DNA of 64,000 nucleotides. Source: Nymphaea colorata (Eukaryota; Streptophyta; Magnoliopsida; Nymphaeales; Nymphaeaceae). Below, in pieces: positions 47,781 to 58,991 of the stretch (position 1 is its first letter; each line of letters opens with the position of its first letter). A program made the position numbers and the translations under genes. The stretch covers positions 3,288,001-3,352,000 of the forward strand of contig NC_045141.1 in NCBI RefSeq assembly GCF_008831285.2. Direction: 5' to 3'. The notes beneath the pieces were generated by a model that saw nothing but the letters and a program-made list of their open reading frames with translations, searched no databases and was not told the DNA's origin.

Positions 47781-47840
47781 ATGTTACCTTATTTTCTCAT
47801 GTTTCCGGTGCACTTGAGTATAGCCTGTTGACCCTAAAAT

Positions 47841-48870
47841 AGAGATTGAGAGCTATCTCCTTTGGCCATGGGGAAATAAGAAATAGAGGAAAATAAGAGA
47901 AAACAAAAGAACAACAAGAATGTATTCATGAGAAAAAAGAACATGATTAAAATGAAAGATCATCTCATCTTTCCATGCTTCTAGTACACTTGAGCATAGC
48001 CTCTTGTCTTCAAAAAGAGATTGAGTGCTACCTCCTTTAGTCATGGGGAGATGAAGATGAGGAGAAAATATAGAAAGAAAAACAATGCTATATTTAATAA
48101 AAGAGACAATGATTCAATCATGAAATGAAAGATCCTCTCATCTTTGTATGCTCCCAATGCACTTGAGCATAGCCTCTTGTCTCTAAAAAGAGATTGAGTG
48201 CTATCTCCTTTGGCCATGGGAAGATGAAGATGAGAAAATGAAGAAAGAAAGACAATGCTATATTCAATAAAAGAGGAAACATGATTCAATCATGAAATGA
48301 AAGATCCTCTCATCTTTTCATGCTCCCAATGCACTTGAGCATAGCCTCTTTTCTATAAAAAGAGATTGAGTGCTATCTCCTTTGGCCATGAGAAGTTGAA
48401 GATGAGAAAACGAAGAAAGAAAGACAATACTATATTCAATAAAAGAGGAAACATGATTCAATCATGAAATGAAAGATCCTCTCATCTTTTATCCTCCCAA
48501 TGCACTTGAGCATAGCCTTTTGTCTCTAAAAAGAGATTGAGTGCTATCTCCTTTGGCTATGGGAATAGGAGGAAGAAAGAAAAGAAAAATAACAAGAACA
48601 AGGCTATATTGAAAAAAGGAAATAACAATAACAACAATAATATATTCATGAAGGGAAAGAACAACAACAACAAGAATATATTGAAGGGAAGAAAGAGCAA
48701 AAAGATATTAATGAAGAGAAAAAACAACAACAACAAGAATGCTTAAATGAACATAATTTAATCATAAAATAAAATATCATCTCATCTTCTCATTGCTCTC
48801 GGTGCACTTGAGCATAGCCTCTTGTCTCTAAAAAGAGGTTGAGTGCTATCTCCTTTGGCTATAGGAAGAT
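47841..48870. repeat. About 172-bp tandem array, 6 copies
   Basis: AGAGATTGAG starts copies at 47841, 48016, 48189, 48361, 48532 and (AGAGGTTGAG) 48834. Spacings are 175, 173, 172 and 171, then 302 where A/AAC-rich sequence (about 48590-48740) has expanded. Each unit shares GTGCTATCTCCTTTGGCCAT, an A/G-rich middle, ATGAAAGATCCTCTCATCTT and GCACTTGAGCATAGCCTCTT. The inner copies are over 90% alike by eye. Confidence 0.9.
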
Positions 48871-49158
48871 AAAGATGAGAAGAGAAAATGAGAGAGAAAT
48901 GAGAGGGATGATGGTTACATACCTCTAATGAGAAATGACCTAAGGAAGATGAACACTTTCACTTGAAGATCCCCTTTGAGTGGAGCTCTAAGATGATACC
49001 TCCAAGAGGGTTGTAGCTTGCTCCAAGTTGGAGAGGAAAATGGAGAATGGAAGAGGGAGAGAGAGAGAGAGCTCAAGAGAAACTCTAAGTCTTCAAGTGA
49101 GAATACACTAGAGTTTTTCCTAAGGACCAATCTTGCCCAAGGGGGGGGGGATGAGAGG

Positions 49159-49166
49159 TATTTATA
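49159..49166 (-). promoter_or_regulatory. TATA box on the - strand between two tandem arrays
   Basis: On the - strand, CTTCTATAAATACCTC is followed by a C-run (complement of the G-run at 49141-49150) and then by a pyrimidine-rich leader with CTCTCTCTCT (complement of 49054-49072). The layout resembles the + strand module at 9983 (TATAAATACC, then CCTTGGG). Probably an LTR promoter. Confidence 0.5.
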
Positions 49167-49209
49167 GAAGATTTTGAAGCCAAAACCCTAAATTTGAATT
49201 TTTTGACTC

Positions 49210-49703
49210 AAAAAGACTAAAATCACCCTCTAAAAGAAGGTTTTTGGTAAAAAGGAAGGGCAAATTGGCCTTGTTTACCAAAAAAGACTAAAATCACCCT
49301 CTAAAAGGAGGTTTTTGGTCAAAAGGAGGGGCAAATTGGTCTTGTTTACCCAAAAAGACTAAAATCACCCTCTAAAAGGAGGTTTTTGGTCAAAAGGAGG
49401 GGCAAATTGGTCTTGTTTATCTAAAAAGACTAAAATCACCCTTTAAAAGAAGGTTTTTTGGTCAAAAAGAGGGGCAATTCAGTCTTGTTTACTCAAAAAG
49501 ACTAAAATCACCATCTAAAAGGAGGTTTTTGGTCAAAAGGAGAGGCAAATCGGTCTTGTTTATCAAAAAAGACTAAAATCACCCTCTAAAAGAAGGTTTT
49601 TTTGGTCAAAAGGAGGGGCAAATCGGTCTTGTTTACTCAAAAAGACTAAAATCACCCTCTAAAAGGAGGTTTTTGGTAAAAAAGAGGGGTAAATTGGTCT
49701 TAA
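49210..49703. repeat. 71-bp tandem array, 7 copies
   Basis: AAGACTAAAATCACC starts copies at 49213, 49284, 49355, 49426, 49498, 49569 and 49643 (spacings 71, 71, 71, 72, 71, 74). Each unit has CCCTCTAAAAGGAGGTTTTT, able to form a short hairpin, then GGTCAAAAGGAGGGGCAAAT and TTGGTCTTGTTTA. Copies are about 90% identical. Relative to the - strand TATA box at 49159-49166, the array covers roughly -45 to -540. Confidence 0.93.
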
Positions 49704-49888
49704 ATGCTTGATTTAGATCCGAACTTGGGTTTTGGATCTAATTTAGATCTGAAAGTTGTATTTTGGATTTCATTTGGATCTAAGAGTTGTATTTTGGATT
49801 TAAATCTTGTGCTTAAATTTGAGTTTCGCACTTGGATAAAACATCATAATATTTTAAAAAAATTTTGGGTGATTACACTAACCATGAT

Positions 49889-49972
49889 AAGTAGGAGTCC
49901 CACTCCTGGTGTTGGATTGGGACAAGCAGTAGGTATTATTGTGGGTCAATCCATTGGAGAGCTAGAGATCAT
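49889..49972 (+). pseudogene. rpoC2: Plastid rpoC2 fragment in the nucleus (NUPT)
   Basis: The + strand encodes SRSPTPGVGLGQAVGIIVGQ followed by SIGE. It matches the highly conserved plastid RNA polymerase beta'' segment ([21 protein letters not shown], then SIGEPGTQLT), with about four codons lost between PTPG and GLGQ. The DNA GTAGGTATTATTGTGGGTCA differs only slightly from typical plastid sequence, so transfer is fairly recent or the stretch is very conserved. After SIGE the match ends. Downstream to about 50400 the codon style (AT-rich, few simple repeats) could be more plastid DNA, but I could not assign it. Confidence 0.75.
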
Positions 49973-50945
49973 TTTTTCTTTTGGAAGATACAGGAGCGGC
50001 TCTATTGTGTATGGAATTTATTTTGAGAATTCACTTAGAACAAATAATAAATGTTATATACAACTAGTCATACAATCGCGGCTACTGTCGCAGAAAAAAG
50101 AATCCTTTCTTATATGAATTCGAGCAAATACCCAATCCTTTGGGGCTTCTACTCTTACATAAGGTTCTTATTTTGACAATTCAAAACTGGCATGATCATC
50201 TAATGGCTATTGAGAATGAATCAAATCAGATGGTTCTATTTCTCAATCTTTCAGACTTGCTCCTATGAATGACTTGATAGAAAGAAAAATCCTTTTTTCC
50301 TCTAAAAAGTCTTGCTCTCATTGGACCAATTGTAACTACCAAACAGAATGAGGTGACCTAGAAATCCGAATCCTAAGTATTTTTTTTATTGAAAGTTAGG
50401 AATTATCCATTCTACTAGACATATCAGCTCATTTGTCAATTACTTCAATGCAAATAACAATACTAGATGATGGGTGAATCTTTATTTTAGTTCTTTAAGC
50501 TCACATATTTTACTAGAAATGTATCAAACTTTGAGTTCATCCTTTAACTGGCTTCTTCATGCTTCATTGACCACAGCTGTAAAAGAGAAGAACAAAAAAC
50601 TGTCAAACAAGTTTATTTGACATGGTTCAGTATAAGCTAAAGGACTTCCATATCCAAGCTACTATTGGATGGATGAACAAACGCACAATACCTCAACTTG
50701 ACATTACTACCCCATAAGTTGAAAAATAAAAAATAGAAACAACAAAAACTACATGATTAATAGTACAAAGAAAAAACTAAGATTGGTTGCCACCTTATTA
50801 CATCTTGGGTCTAAATCCTACAAAAACCTTCATATGTTCAAATTATTTTCTCTCTCCTAGTCCATATAAAGGAGAAGGATATATTCAACACATTCAAGGA
50901 ACTTCTAGTTGTTATCAAACATACCAGTTATGTAATGCAAACCTA
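49973..50945. other. Unassigned; possibly more plastid-derived DNA to about 50400
   Basis: The + strand at 50110-50270 gives an almost open frame YEFEQIPNPLGLLLLHK followed by LTIQNWHDHLMAIENES, free of low-complexity sequence. I cannot name it. From 50400 on it is ordinary AT-rich DNA. Confidence 0.35.
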
Positions 50946-52450
50946 CACTACCAAAAAAACCACTTATTACTAAGGTAGAAAAATGAATCGTCAATAATAA
51001 TGAGATTGTATTGACAGACTATAGACTTTGTCAATAAATCAAACTTTTCATCGATAGAAACATGGGCTTGTCAGAAATGTTTCATTTTTACTGGCAGTAA
51101 TGACCAATCCCAAAAAAAGGTGAGATATTACTGTGGATGGAACCAAGCTCTCATTGTTTTGAAAGGATATATTGATAGTTTCGAAAGGCTATATTGACAG
51201 TTCATCTATCTGTCAATATTTATTAAGTATCACCATCTTTTCTTGCATCCATCAATATTTATGTTGCCCAATAGTGACAGTCTGTAGATATCATCAGTGT
51301 TTTGTCATGATACACCAACACTTACTTTCCCCCATCGGTATAAGTTCCATTTCTAGTGACGACTTTTTTCCCGTTAGTAAATGTCAACCCTTATTTGCCC
51401 CTGCTGACCCCCCTTTTCCCCTTTTTGCTTGTTTTTCTTCTCCTGAAACCCTTTTTCATTCATTATGAGTGACCACTAGCTGCAACACAGCTGTCAACTG
51501 GTGGTGACCCACCTTCCCACCAACGGTGACCCAGCTTTCCACTTGCAGCCAATATTGCCGTCAACAGCCCATAAAATAAAGCTCAAGCTAGACAAAGGAC
51601 AAAGCGAAAAGGAAGGAGGAGAAGCTACTTGATAGTGGATTCATAAATCACAACAATGAGTAATCCAAGTATGTGTGTCCAACTTGAAGTTTTGGATTTC
51701 ATTCTTCTCTGTTCTATTGTAAAACGATGCTCATTGAAACTATGATTATAATGTGGATTTATGATCCCTGTTGGCAAACGATGCTTACTTATGTTATTTA
51801 TGTTCTACAATTTTAGTTTTAGAAATTAGAAGTAGGGATTTAATAGTTGATTTTTAGGAAATGGTAAGATTGGTAGAAATGAGTCTGCCCTATGCAATGT
51901 GCTGAGTCAATAGCTTGATTTTCAATTGTTGGGTTCCACCATAGGTCGAACACAACAATATGATTAGCAACAACCATGTTTAGACCAAGGTTTGTGCATA
52001 TGCATGGAGTTGAAAGGTTTCTGCAATATTTTCTTGAAACACAACAGTTTGTTTAGTCCTAACATTGTGCCACAGGTTTATTGAGAGCATGCTGGTGTAG
52101 TTCTTATCAGCCTCTTATCTCCAAAATAGGCAGAATAAAACATCATCTTATTGAACAACAAGCATGGCCCGAGAAAAACTGCCATTCTACTTTGAGTTAC
52201 TTCACTTGTCTATTCCCCAGCAATCTACCCGCCATTATGGAGTGCTAGAAAACATGGAATTCAGAATGCCCAAATGACATGTCTCTAAACGTAGCTTTTG
52301 CTTTTGTTTGCCTAGAGACTATCAAAAGCTAAAACCCAAGCAACAACACTAATGGGGCTTTTCAATATAAGTTTCATTCAATCTTTAAGCTTACCAATTT
52401 GTATTATTAACATTGGTTTGTTGTGACATAGAAGTCATTTTCTAGTAGTG
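50946..52450. mobile_element. Non-autonomous CACTA element, 1.5 kb
   Basis: The left end CACTACCAAAAAAACCACTT and the reverse complement of the right end CACTACTAGAAAATGACTTC match in about 15 of 20 positions. Flanking trinucleotides are CTA and TTA (2 of 3 match; CACTA elements make 3-bp duplications). Subterminal words GTCAATA and TATTGACAG recur in both orientations from 50990 to 51290. The interior, with a moderately GC-rich patch at 51470-51560, has no transposase. Confidence 0.6.
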
Positions 52451-54129
52451 TTAATGGTTATATGTAAAAGTTGCGAGAAGATAGGTTACATAGCATACCA
52501 CTGGAATGTTCACTAAATCTTGAACTTGAGTTAAAAAATGCCTACATCAGATGCCTATTTCTATAGAGTTCTTGACACTTTTACCTATTTTTCAAATTTT
52601 TTTTTTGGAGTCAATCCATAAAATGGAAATGTGCCACATTGTGCAACTCAAGACAGGTCTCAATTTTGAATAAGCATTATTATATATATTGCCTTTAGGA
52701 GGGCATGCTTTCTTCGACAGAACAACTTAAGGGAATGACGAAATGGTTAATCTTTCGACTCAAAACTTCAAGAAGTTTGAATGAAGAGGCAAAAAAAGCT
52801 CAGTGCTTCTTAGAGCTAGTTTTATGAGATCAACGATTTGAATCAAATGGGTGGCAGATCATTTGTCAACTTCTTGTTCCAGTCATAAACCAATTCTAAT
52901 ATCAGTGATGCATATGAACACCTTAGAAGCTAAAAATTATTAAAGTTTTATGACCAAGACTTAACAAAACCATGATTTCAATGTCAATTTACTAAACTTC
53001 TTGCTACTTTATATCTCAAGATTCTTCTATAGTATTTTTCTGTTGCTTAGTTGTTGAAGAAGCAAAACGCTAGGATGATTCCAAAATTATACTTAAAGTT
53101 CTAAGAAAAATATTTTAGAACATACTTGTGGTTTCAGTATTGTAGGTTAAAGCCCACCTATGTTTTTTCCATATCGTTGATAGAAAGCACATTTAAGTTA
53201 GTTTAAATTAGCCTACTAATTCAAGCCCAATATGAATTAGTGGTTAAGAAAAATGGTTAAGGTACCTTCAAGCTACAAATTCTTCTTCTTCATAATAACT
53301 ATTAGGTTCTGATTTTCCTTTGAATTGATCAGCTTGTCCAACCTTGTAATGATTCTACAGCTACCCCATCATTGAATGAATTTTTGCTATGAGAGGACAT
53401 TTCCTTTTATTCTCAATCACATACTCTCTTTTCATGGTCGCTTGTTCTTTTGGCTGGTTCTGAATTGTCATCATTAGAGGATGCAACGAGCCCATTGATA
53501 CCACTTTTTTGGATTGCTTAAGGTCTTGCTTTTACTAGATCACATGGTCTGAAAATGCATTTCCAGCCTTGGTTTGAAAACATAGTGAACGATGTTCTAT
53601 GACACTTGGTGGCTTTTGATGATTTGATCAAGAGCTCCATTTTTGCTTCGCCATTACCAACATGAGCTCTTTCTACTTCATGATATCAATTTTAGTATCC
53701 TTGATTTTCAGTTTTAGCAGCACATTGCATGTTTGTTAATTAAATAAGCATGTTTTGGACTGTTACATTGATGCACAACATTGCCTTGGCTATTGTATGG
53801 TTATTATATGCCTCTTTGATGTTATATTGCTTGTATTAGATTATATTGTTTAGCCTTGTTCTAGAGCTTGCATCTACCATATTGTCATCTCCTTGGATTT
53901 AACCCTGAGCTTGTCTCATATTTTGTCTTTGGTTACTTAGATTTAAGCTCTCCTAATATGAAAGATTGAAGTTGGATCGCAAGAGAAGAGATAATATAGA
54001 ACATTTAAATAACAAAGACAATTTTTTTGATTTTGCAAGAGCTAATAATGTTATTGCCAATGGAATAATGATATGTTTACGTATCATTGCAACAATTTTA
54101 GATCTCAAAAGGTGTTTGATGCATTAGAT
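52451..54129. other. Intergenic; may be the upstream part of the CACTA element that follows
   Basis: No domain recognised. Because it precedes the TNP2-like relic in the same orientation it could hold that element's 5' region, but no terminus was identified here. Confidence 0.35.
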
Positions 54130-56970
54130 CATATTGTTTGTCATAGATTCATTTAGTCACATGTTCGGTGGCATTATCATGGGGAATCAGTTTTGCCACG
54201 TACTCAAGATGGTGACCAACCTTCAGACATGCACTTTGAAGATATGCACTGTTTTTCACAAGCATGAAGATAGAACAACTTCAACTCACTTGAAGAAGGG
54301 GAAGACGATGACATGTACAAAAGATTGAGTAGAGATGTAGAAGAGGAACTTTATTCAGGTTGCAGTAGATATACAAATTGAGTTTTTCAGTCCATTTGTT
54401 TTAGATTATGATTCTATGTGAGTGGAGCAACAAAACCTTCAGTTTGTTACTTGATCTATTGCATGAAGCTTTCTTGAACAGAGTGCAGTTACCAAAGACT
54501 GTGTACGAGACCAAGAAGATCATCACAGATTTGAGGTTTCATTGTGAAAGGATAGATATGTCTTCAAATAAGTACATGTTATACAAAAATGAGTCCACAT
54601 CAATACATACATGTGACAAATGTAGTTCTCATGATAGAAAGATTCTGACAATCTTAAATGTCAGATGTTGCATGACAGATGACATGGTATTTTGAAACTT
54701 GTGTTAAGGATAGAATGTTGAAAGATCCAGTAGATGGATTGACATGAAAGAGTTTTGATGAAATGAATTCATCTTTTGTAGTAGATGTTCAAAATGTACA
54801 GCTTGGATTAGCAAGTGATGGCTTCAATCCATATGAAACTATGACCTCAACCTGTAGTAGCCAGCCTATTTTATTAGTAATCTACAGTCTCCCACTATGA
54901 GTGTGTATGAAGCAACCTTATACCATATTGTCATTGCTCATATATGGACCAACTACTCTCAACACATCATGTATGTATGTAGCTTCCAACTGCTTGTAGA
55001 TGAATTATTAACATTATGGACTGACGGGCGACACTTGTGTGATATTCATAGAAGGGAACACTTTCAACAACGTCCTGCTTCAATTTGGACTATACATGAC
55101 TTTCAAGGATATACTCATCCATTGTGTTGGAGTACTAAAGGCAATCTAGCATGTCCAATATGATATGTGGATACTATTAGTTGCAGAGTAAAACACACCA
55201 AAAAATGTGTTATATGGGACATCGTCGTTCGTTGCTTATGAGTCATAGATATATATAAAAAAAACCCATCATTTATTTGATGAAACTATGAGAATGAGAC
55301 TGCTCATATTCTCACGTTTGGGAGCGGATTACTAGCATAAATGATATTAACTAATGATGTAGTGGGAGATTGTTCACATTGAGACGATAGGTTTCTACAC
55401 AACTAAAAGAAAATCATTATCTTTTTCACATTGCTGTATTGAAAGCATAATATACTACATCACAATCTAGTTGTCATGCACCTTGAAAAGAACATGCGTG
55501 ACAACATCATTGGTACGTTGTTGAACATAAACAAGAAATCAAATGATCATTTGAATTCTCATTTAGATTTGAAACAAATGAACATCAGACCGTCATTTCA
55601 TGCACGACAACAGTAGAATTCAAAAAGATTGATATTTTCTACTGCTAGTTATAACATAAATAAGATGAAAAAAAAATAGTTTTGCAAGGTATTAAAGAAT
55701 TTGAAAGTTCCAAACGACTATTCATCAAACACTACACGAAAGATACAACTAAGAGGACACAAAATATCAAACCTCAAGAGTCATAATTGTCATGTGTTGC
55801 TCCAACAACTTGTTTCATTGGCTGTACATAAGTCACTACAAAGAAAAATCAATCTGTGATTTTTAAATTGTGAGCATTGAGAAATTTATGTTTGAAGGTT
55901 GTACAAAATAATGAGTTGCAAAAAATGCAGGAACAAATTTCAATTACACTGTGTGAGTAAGAGATGATATTCACACCATCATTTTTTGACATTATGATAC
56001 ATTTGATGATCCATTTAGCTCATGAGGTTCGTTTTGGCAGGATTGTGCAATATCATTGGATATCTCCTATTCAAAGGTGTGAAATTCTACTTTCTAAACA
56101 TGCTTGTATATTTAGTTCATATTTTTATTCTTCTATTATGTAGATACTTATTGAAACTTAAGAGTTATGTACATAATAAGAGCCAACCATAAGGTTTCAC
56201 TATAGAGGGATATTTGGTAGACAAGTGTATGACATTTTGTTTGACATATTTTCATGGAATTGAGAAAACATTCAACAAGCCCAAAAGAGACAATGAAAAT
56301 GTTATCTTGAATTCTGAAGATGAATCTAGTGTTCAAGTAGGTCGTCCATTAGGCACATTAGAGGTGATAACTTTAGATTTTTTAACCCATCAACAAGTAT
56401 ATGTGTACATATTATTCAACCGTAAAGCAATAAAATGATATCTTGCGTAAGTATTTCTTTCGGATTGTGCATGTGTTCATTATTTTATGATATATATGTT
56501 TCCTATTTGCTCTAACCTATATATATTTATGTAGGCATCACTTGAGATTGGTTTGATGTCTTGGTCGAAAAGGCCTCATGATATTGAATGTGTTCATAGA
56601 ACAACATTTTCAAATTGGCTTCAAAATCACATATATGTTGATACCATTGAAATTTACTACTTATTTACTACATCTAATATTGATTTTTCTATGTCACAGA
56701 TTCATTGACAACATGATCATCAAAGTCAACATATACCAAAAGATACTATATGGTTGTCTCGATTTTTCAGAAAAATTGCATTGCAATACAAGGGATTCAT
56801 ATCGAATGGGTTTAGAATTCATACAAGGAATCTTATGATTGGTGAAGTTGTAAATTATGGATTTGTCGTTGACACTATAGAGGTCACTTATAGAGAGACC
56901 TTAAAGTTTGCTCTATTCAAATGTGCATGGTACGATGTACTTAGTTTACATGATTGTGGTATTAAATAAG
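54130..56970 (+). pseudogene. CACTA (En/Spm) TNP2-type transposase, long but decayed
   Basis: Collinear + strand matches across frames, in TNP2 order: RDVEEELYSGCSRYT (about 54335), WSNKTFSLLLDLLHEAFLN (54423 on), LPKTVYETKKIITDLRFHCE, IDMSSNKYMLY, then VRLGLASDGFNP-type LGLASDGFNPYE (about 54803), LVDELLTLWTDG (about 54990), HFQQRPASIWTIHDFQGYTH and CWSTKGNLACP (to 55160). Further on come VMHLEKNMRDNIIGTLLNI (about 55475), LKSHNCHVLLQQLV (about 55780), FFDIMIHLMIHLAHE with HWISPIQR (about 55985-56080), EGYLVDKCMTFCLTYFHGIE (56206 on), and the C-terminal GFRIHTRN...VVDTIEVTYRETLKF (56813-56920). Many stops and frameshifts; not functional. It covers the TNP2, DUF4218 and DUF4216 portions of the family. 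Confidence 0.88.
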
Positions 56971-58581
56971 ATTAATTTTGATTCACATGCATCAACATCA
57001 ATTTTCAATGTATAAAAGATGAACCTTTCATTTAGCATCACAAGCGCAATAGGTTTTTTACTTAAAAACTCGATAGAAAGTGATTGGCATATTGTTATTT
57101 AAAGAAGATCTAAAGATATATATGACATTTTATGTAAAAAGTAGTTGGTAGTAATAATGATTGCAATATTGATTTAGACTTATGTATATATATATACAGC
57201 TGGAGTTAAGATTTTGAAGAGATGCTGATCTACTATACTATTGGAAGAACATTGTCATTTCACACAATGAGGAATGCAAGGTGGCATGCATGTGCTATCA
57301 TAACTAAAGCTTCATTCTGCTTTTGACCCGGTGAGTCTACTTCCGCGATAAAATTGAGAGCTTGTAGAATTAACACTCAATAGCAACACCTGCCTATGTG
57401 TTTTGAGTTCTTGATGTTAACAACAACAAGGTCCCCTATCTATTTATCCAGCTCAGTATAGCAACACATATATTGAGTGTTCTCTACAATTAGTTCATTT
57501 GTTCATTCAAGCTGCTGACTGTGATATACTAGATATTATTCCTTAAAACAATGCTCTAAGGTTCTCGATCATCCATTTGTTTTGCAATCTTTGATATACA
57601 TATTCCTTATATTTGTAGAAATTGTTGACAAAGGTGCTACATCATTTTTCTATTGTGTTTTCAAGCAATAATAATTGGTGGACTAATGCTCTTATTCAAC
57701 ATGTATCAATTTAAAGATTAGCCAAGTAGAATGAAAATAAATACAAATTAGCAACTGAATTCAAACACCTACTACACCTACTAATTTGGAAATCTATTGC
57801 CATACATGGCGCTCTATTATATTTTTTTTTTCTATTCTTGTTAAAAAGGAAAGGAAAAGTAATTCCATGTCACAAGAATTGGTAATATAATTCACTTCTA
57901 TTGGACAAAACAATCTTGTATCCTACAACAGATTAACTAAACAAATGAATCAAAATGTTAAGAAACATATCAAATTTTGCTTACAATGAATGACAAATGC
58001 TTCATGCTACCAAGGATGTATAAAAGAAGAGGGTAAACTGAACTGCAAACAATGGAATGTAGAAAATGATGCATGCACAACCATAGACATTTGATAATGG
58101 AGATGTTACCTGTAAAACAAATGTAACTTAGTTTAAATAATCTAAGAATATCTTGAACATGACAAGCATCATAATGATCCAAGTGAAATAAACGCTTAAT
58201 GATGGTTTTCATCAACAAGTCACCAAAGGATATTGCTTTAAAACGAAAAGATAAATAAAATGTTTCCATAGTCTACAAACAAATGTTTCTTTCAATTTGG
58301 TGTGAATCTACTATGCAAAAGAGTTGGAAATGGAAATACGAAAATCATCACACTAGTAAACTAGTGCATAAGCTATTTGCATTGTGACCATTGAGACTGA
58401 CACCTAAGATCGAGAAGATGTATGTAATGGCCTATAAAATTTCCGAAGAAAATGCCATTCAGCTCACAAACCCAAGCTTTTAAATAGAAACATATACAAG
58501 TAATCTATACTTAAGAAGGCATGATGCCTCCAAAAATACAAAAATGTAGGTGAGAAACATTAGAATGATACGAGGAGGAGG
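56971..58581. other. Downstream of the CACTA transposase; nothing recognised
   Basis: AT-rich. The second CACTA gene (TNPA-like) might be expected here but I cannot read one. The 99-codon - strand frame at 57970-58269 has no domain. Confidence 0.4.
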
Positions 58582-58991
58582 CACTACAACAAACATGAAA
58601 GTTGCCATTGGCTACAAAAACCAGGTTTAGCCATCAGAGTTAAATTGCCGATAGTTTTTTGATTGTTGGTAAAAGTTCTGTACAAAATTGTTTTGTCAAT
58701 GTCCCAAGCTATCGGTAGTTTTTTTTTTTACTTTCTTGACAATTGTAGGGAACGGGAGTGACTTTTCCAATAACCATAGATTTAGCTGCCAGTAATTACT
58801 CCATTTTTGACAACTCTAAATGTTGGAAATTATTTTCTTTTCAACTGTATCGGCTATTAGGAAATATGAATGTTCTCCCAATGTTTTGAATGATTGGTAA
58901 TATTTGGTTTGCGTAACATTCTCAACCATTGGGAACTTGTTTTGTCGCCAATGGTTCATCCATTGGGAATATAAGTTTTTTTTAATAGTAG
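58582..58991. mobile_element. Small CACTA-derived MITE, about 410 bp
   Basis: Left end CACTACAACAAACATGAAAG. The right end ...TTTTTTTTAATAGTAG is the complement of CTACTATTAAAA, a CACTA terminus lacking its outer two bases. Subterminal words CCATTGG, CCAATGG and ATCGG recur on both sides (58603, 58927, 58955, 58970 and around), typical of CACTA ends. No coding capacity. Confidence 0.55.

Noticed and set aside
47841-49703. CRISPR-like array
   Set aside because: Units are contiguous tandem repeats without unique spacers, in a plant nuclear setting.
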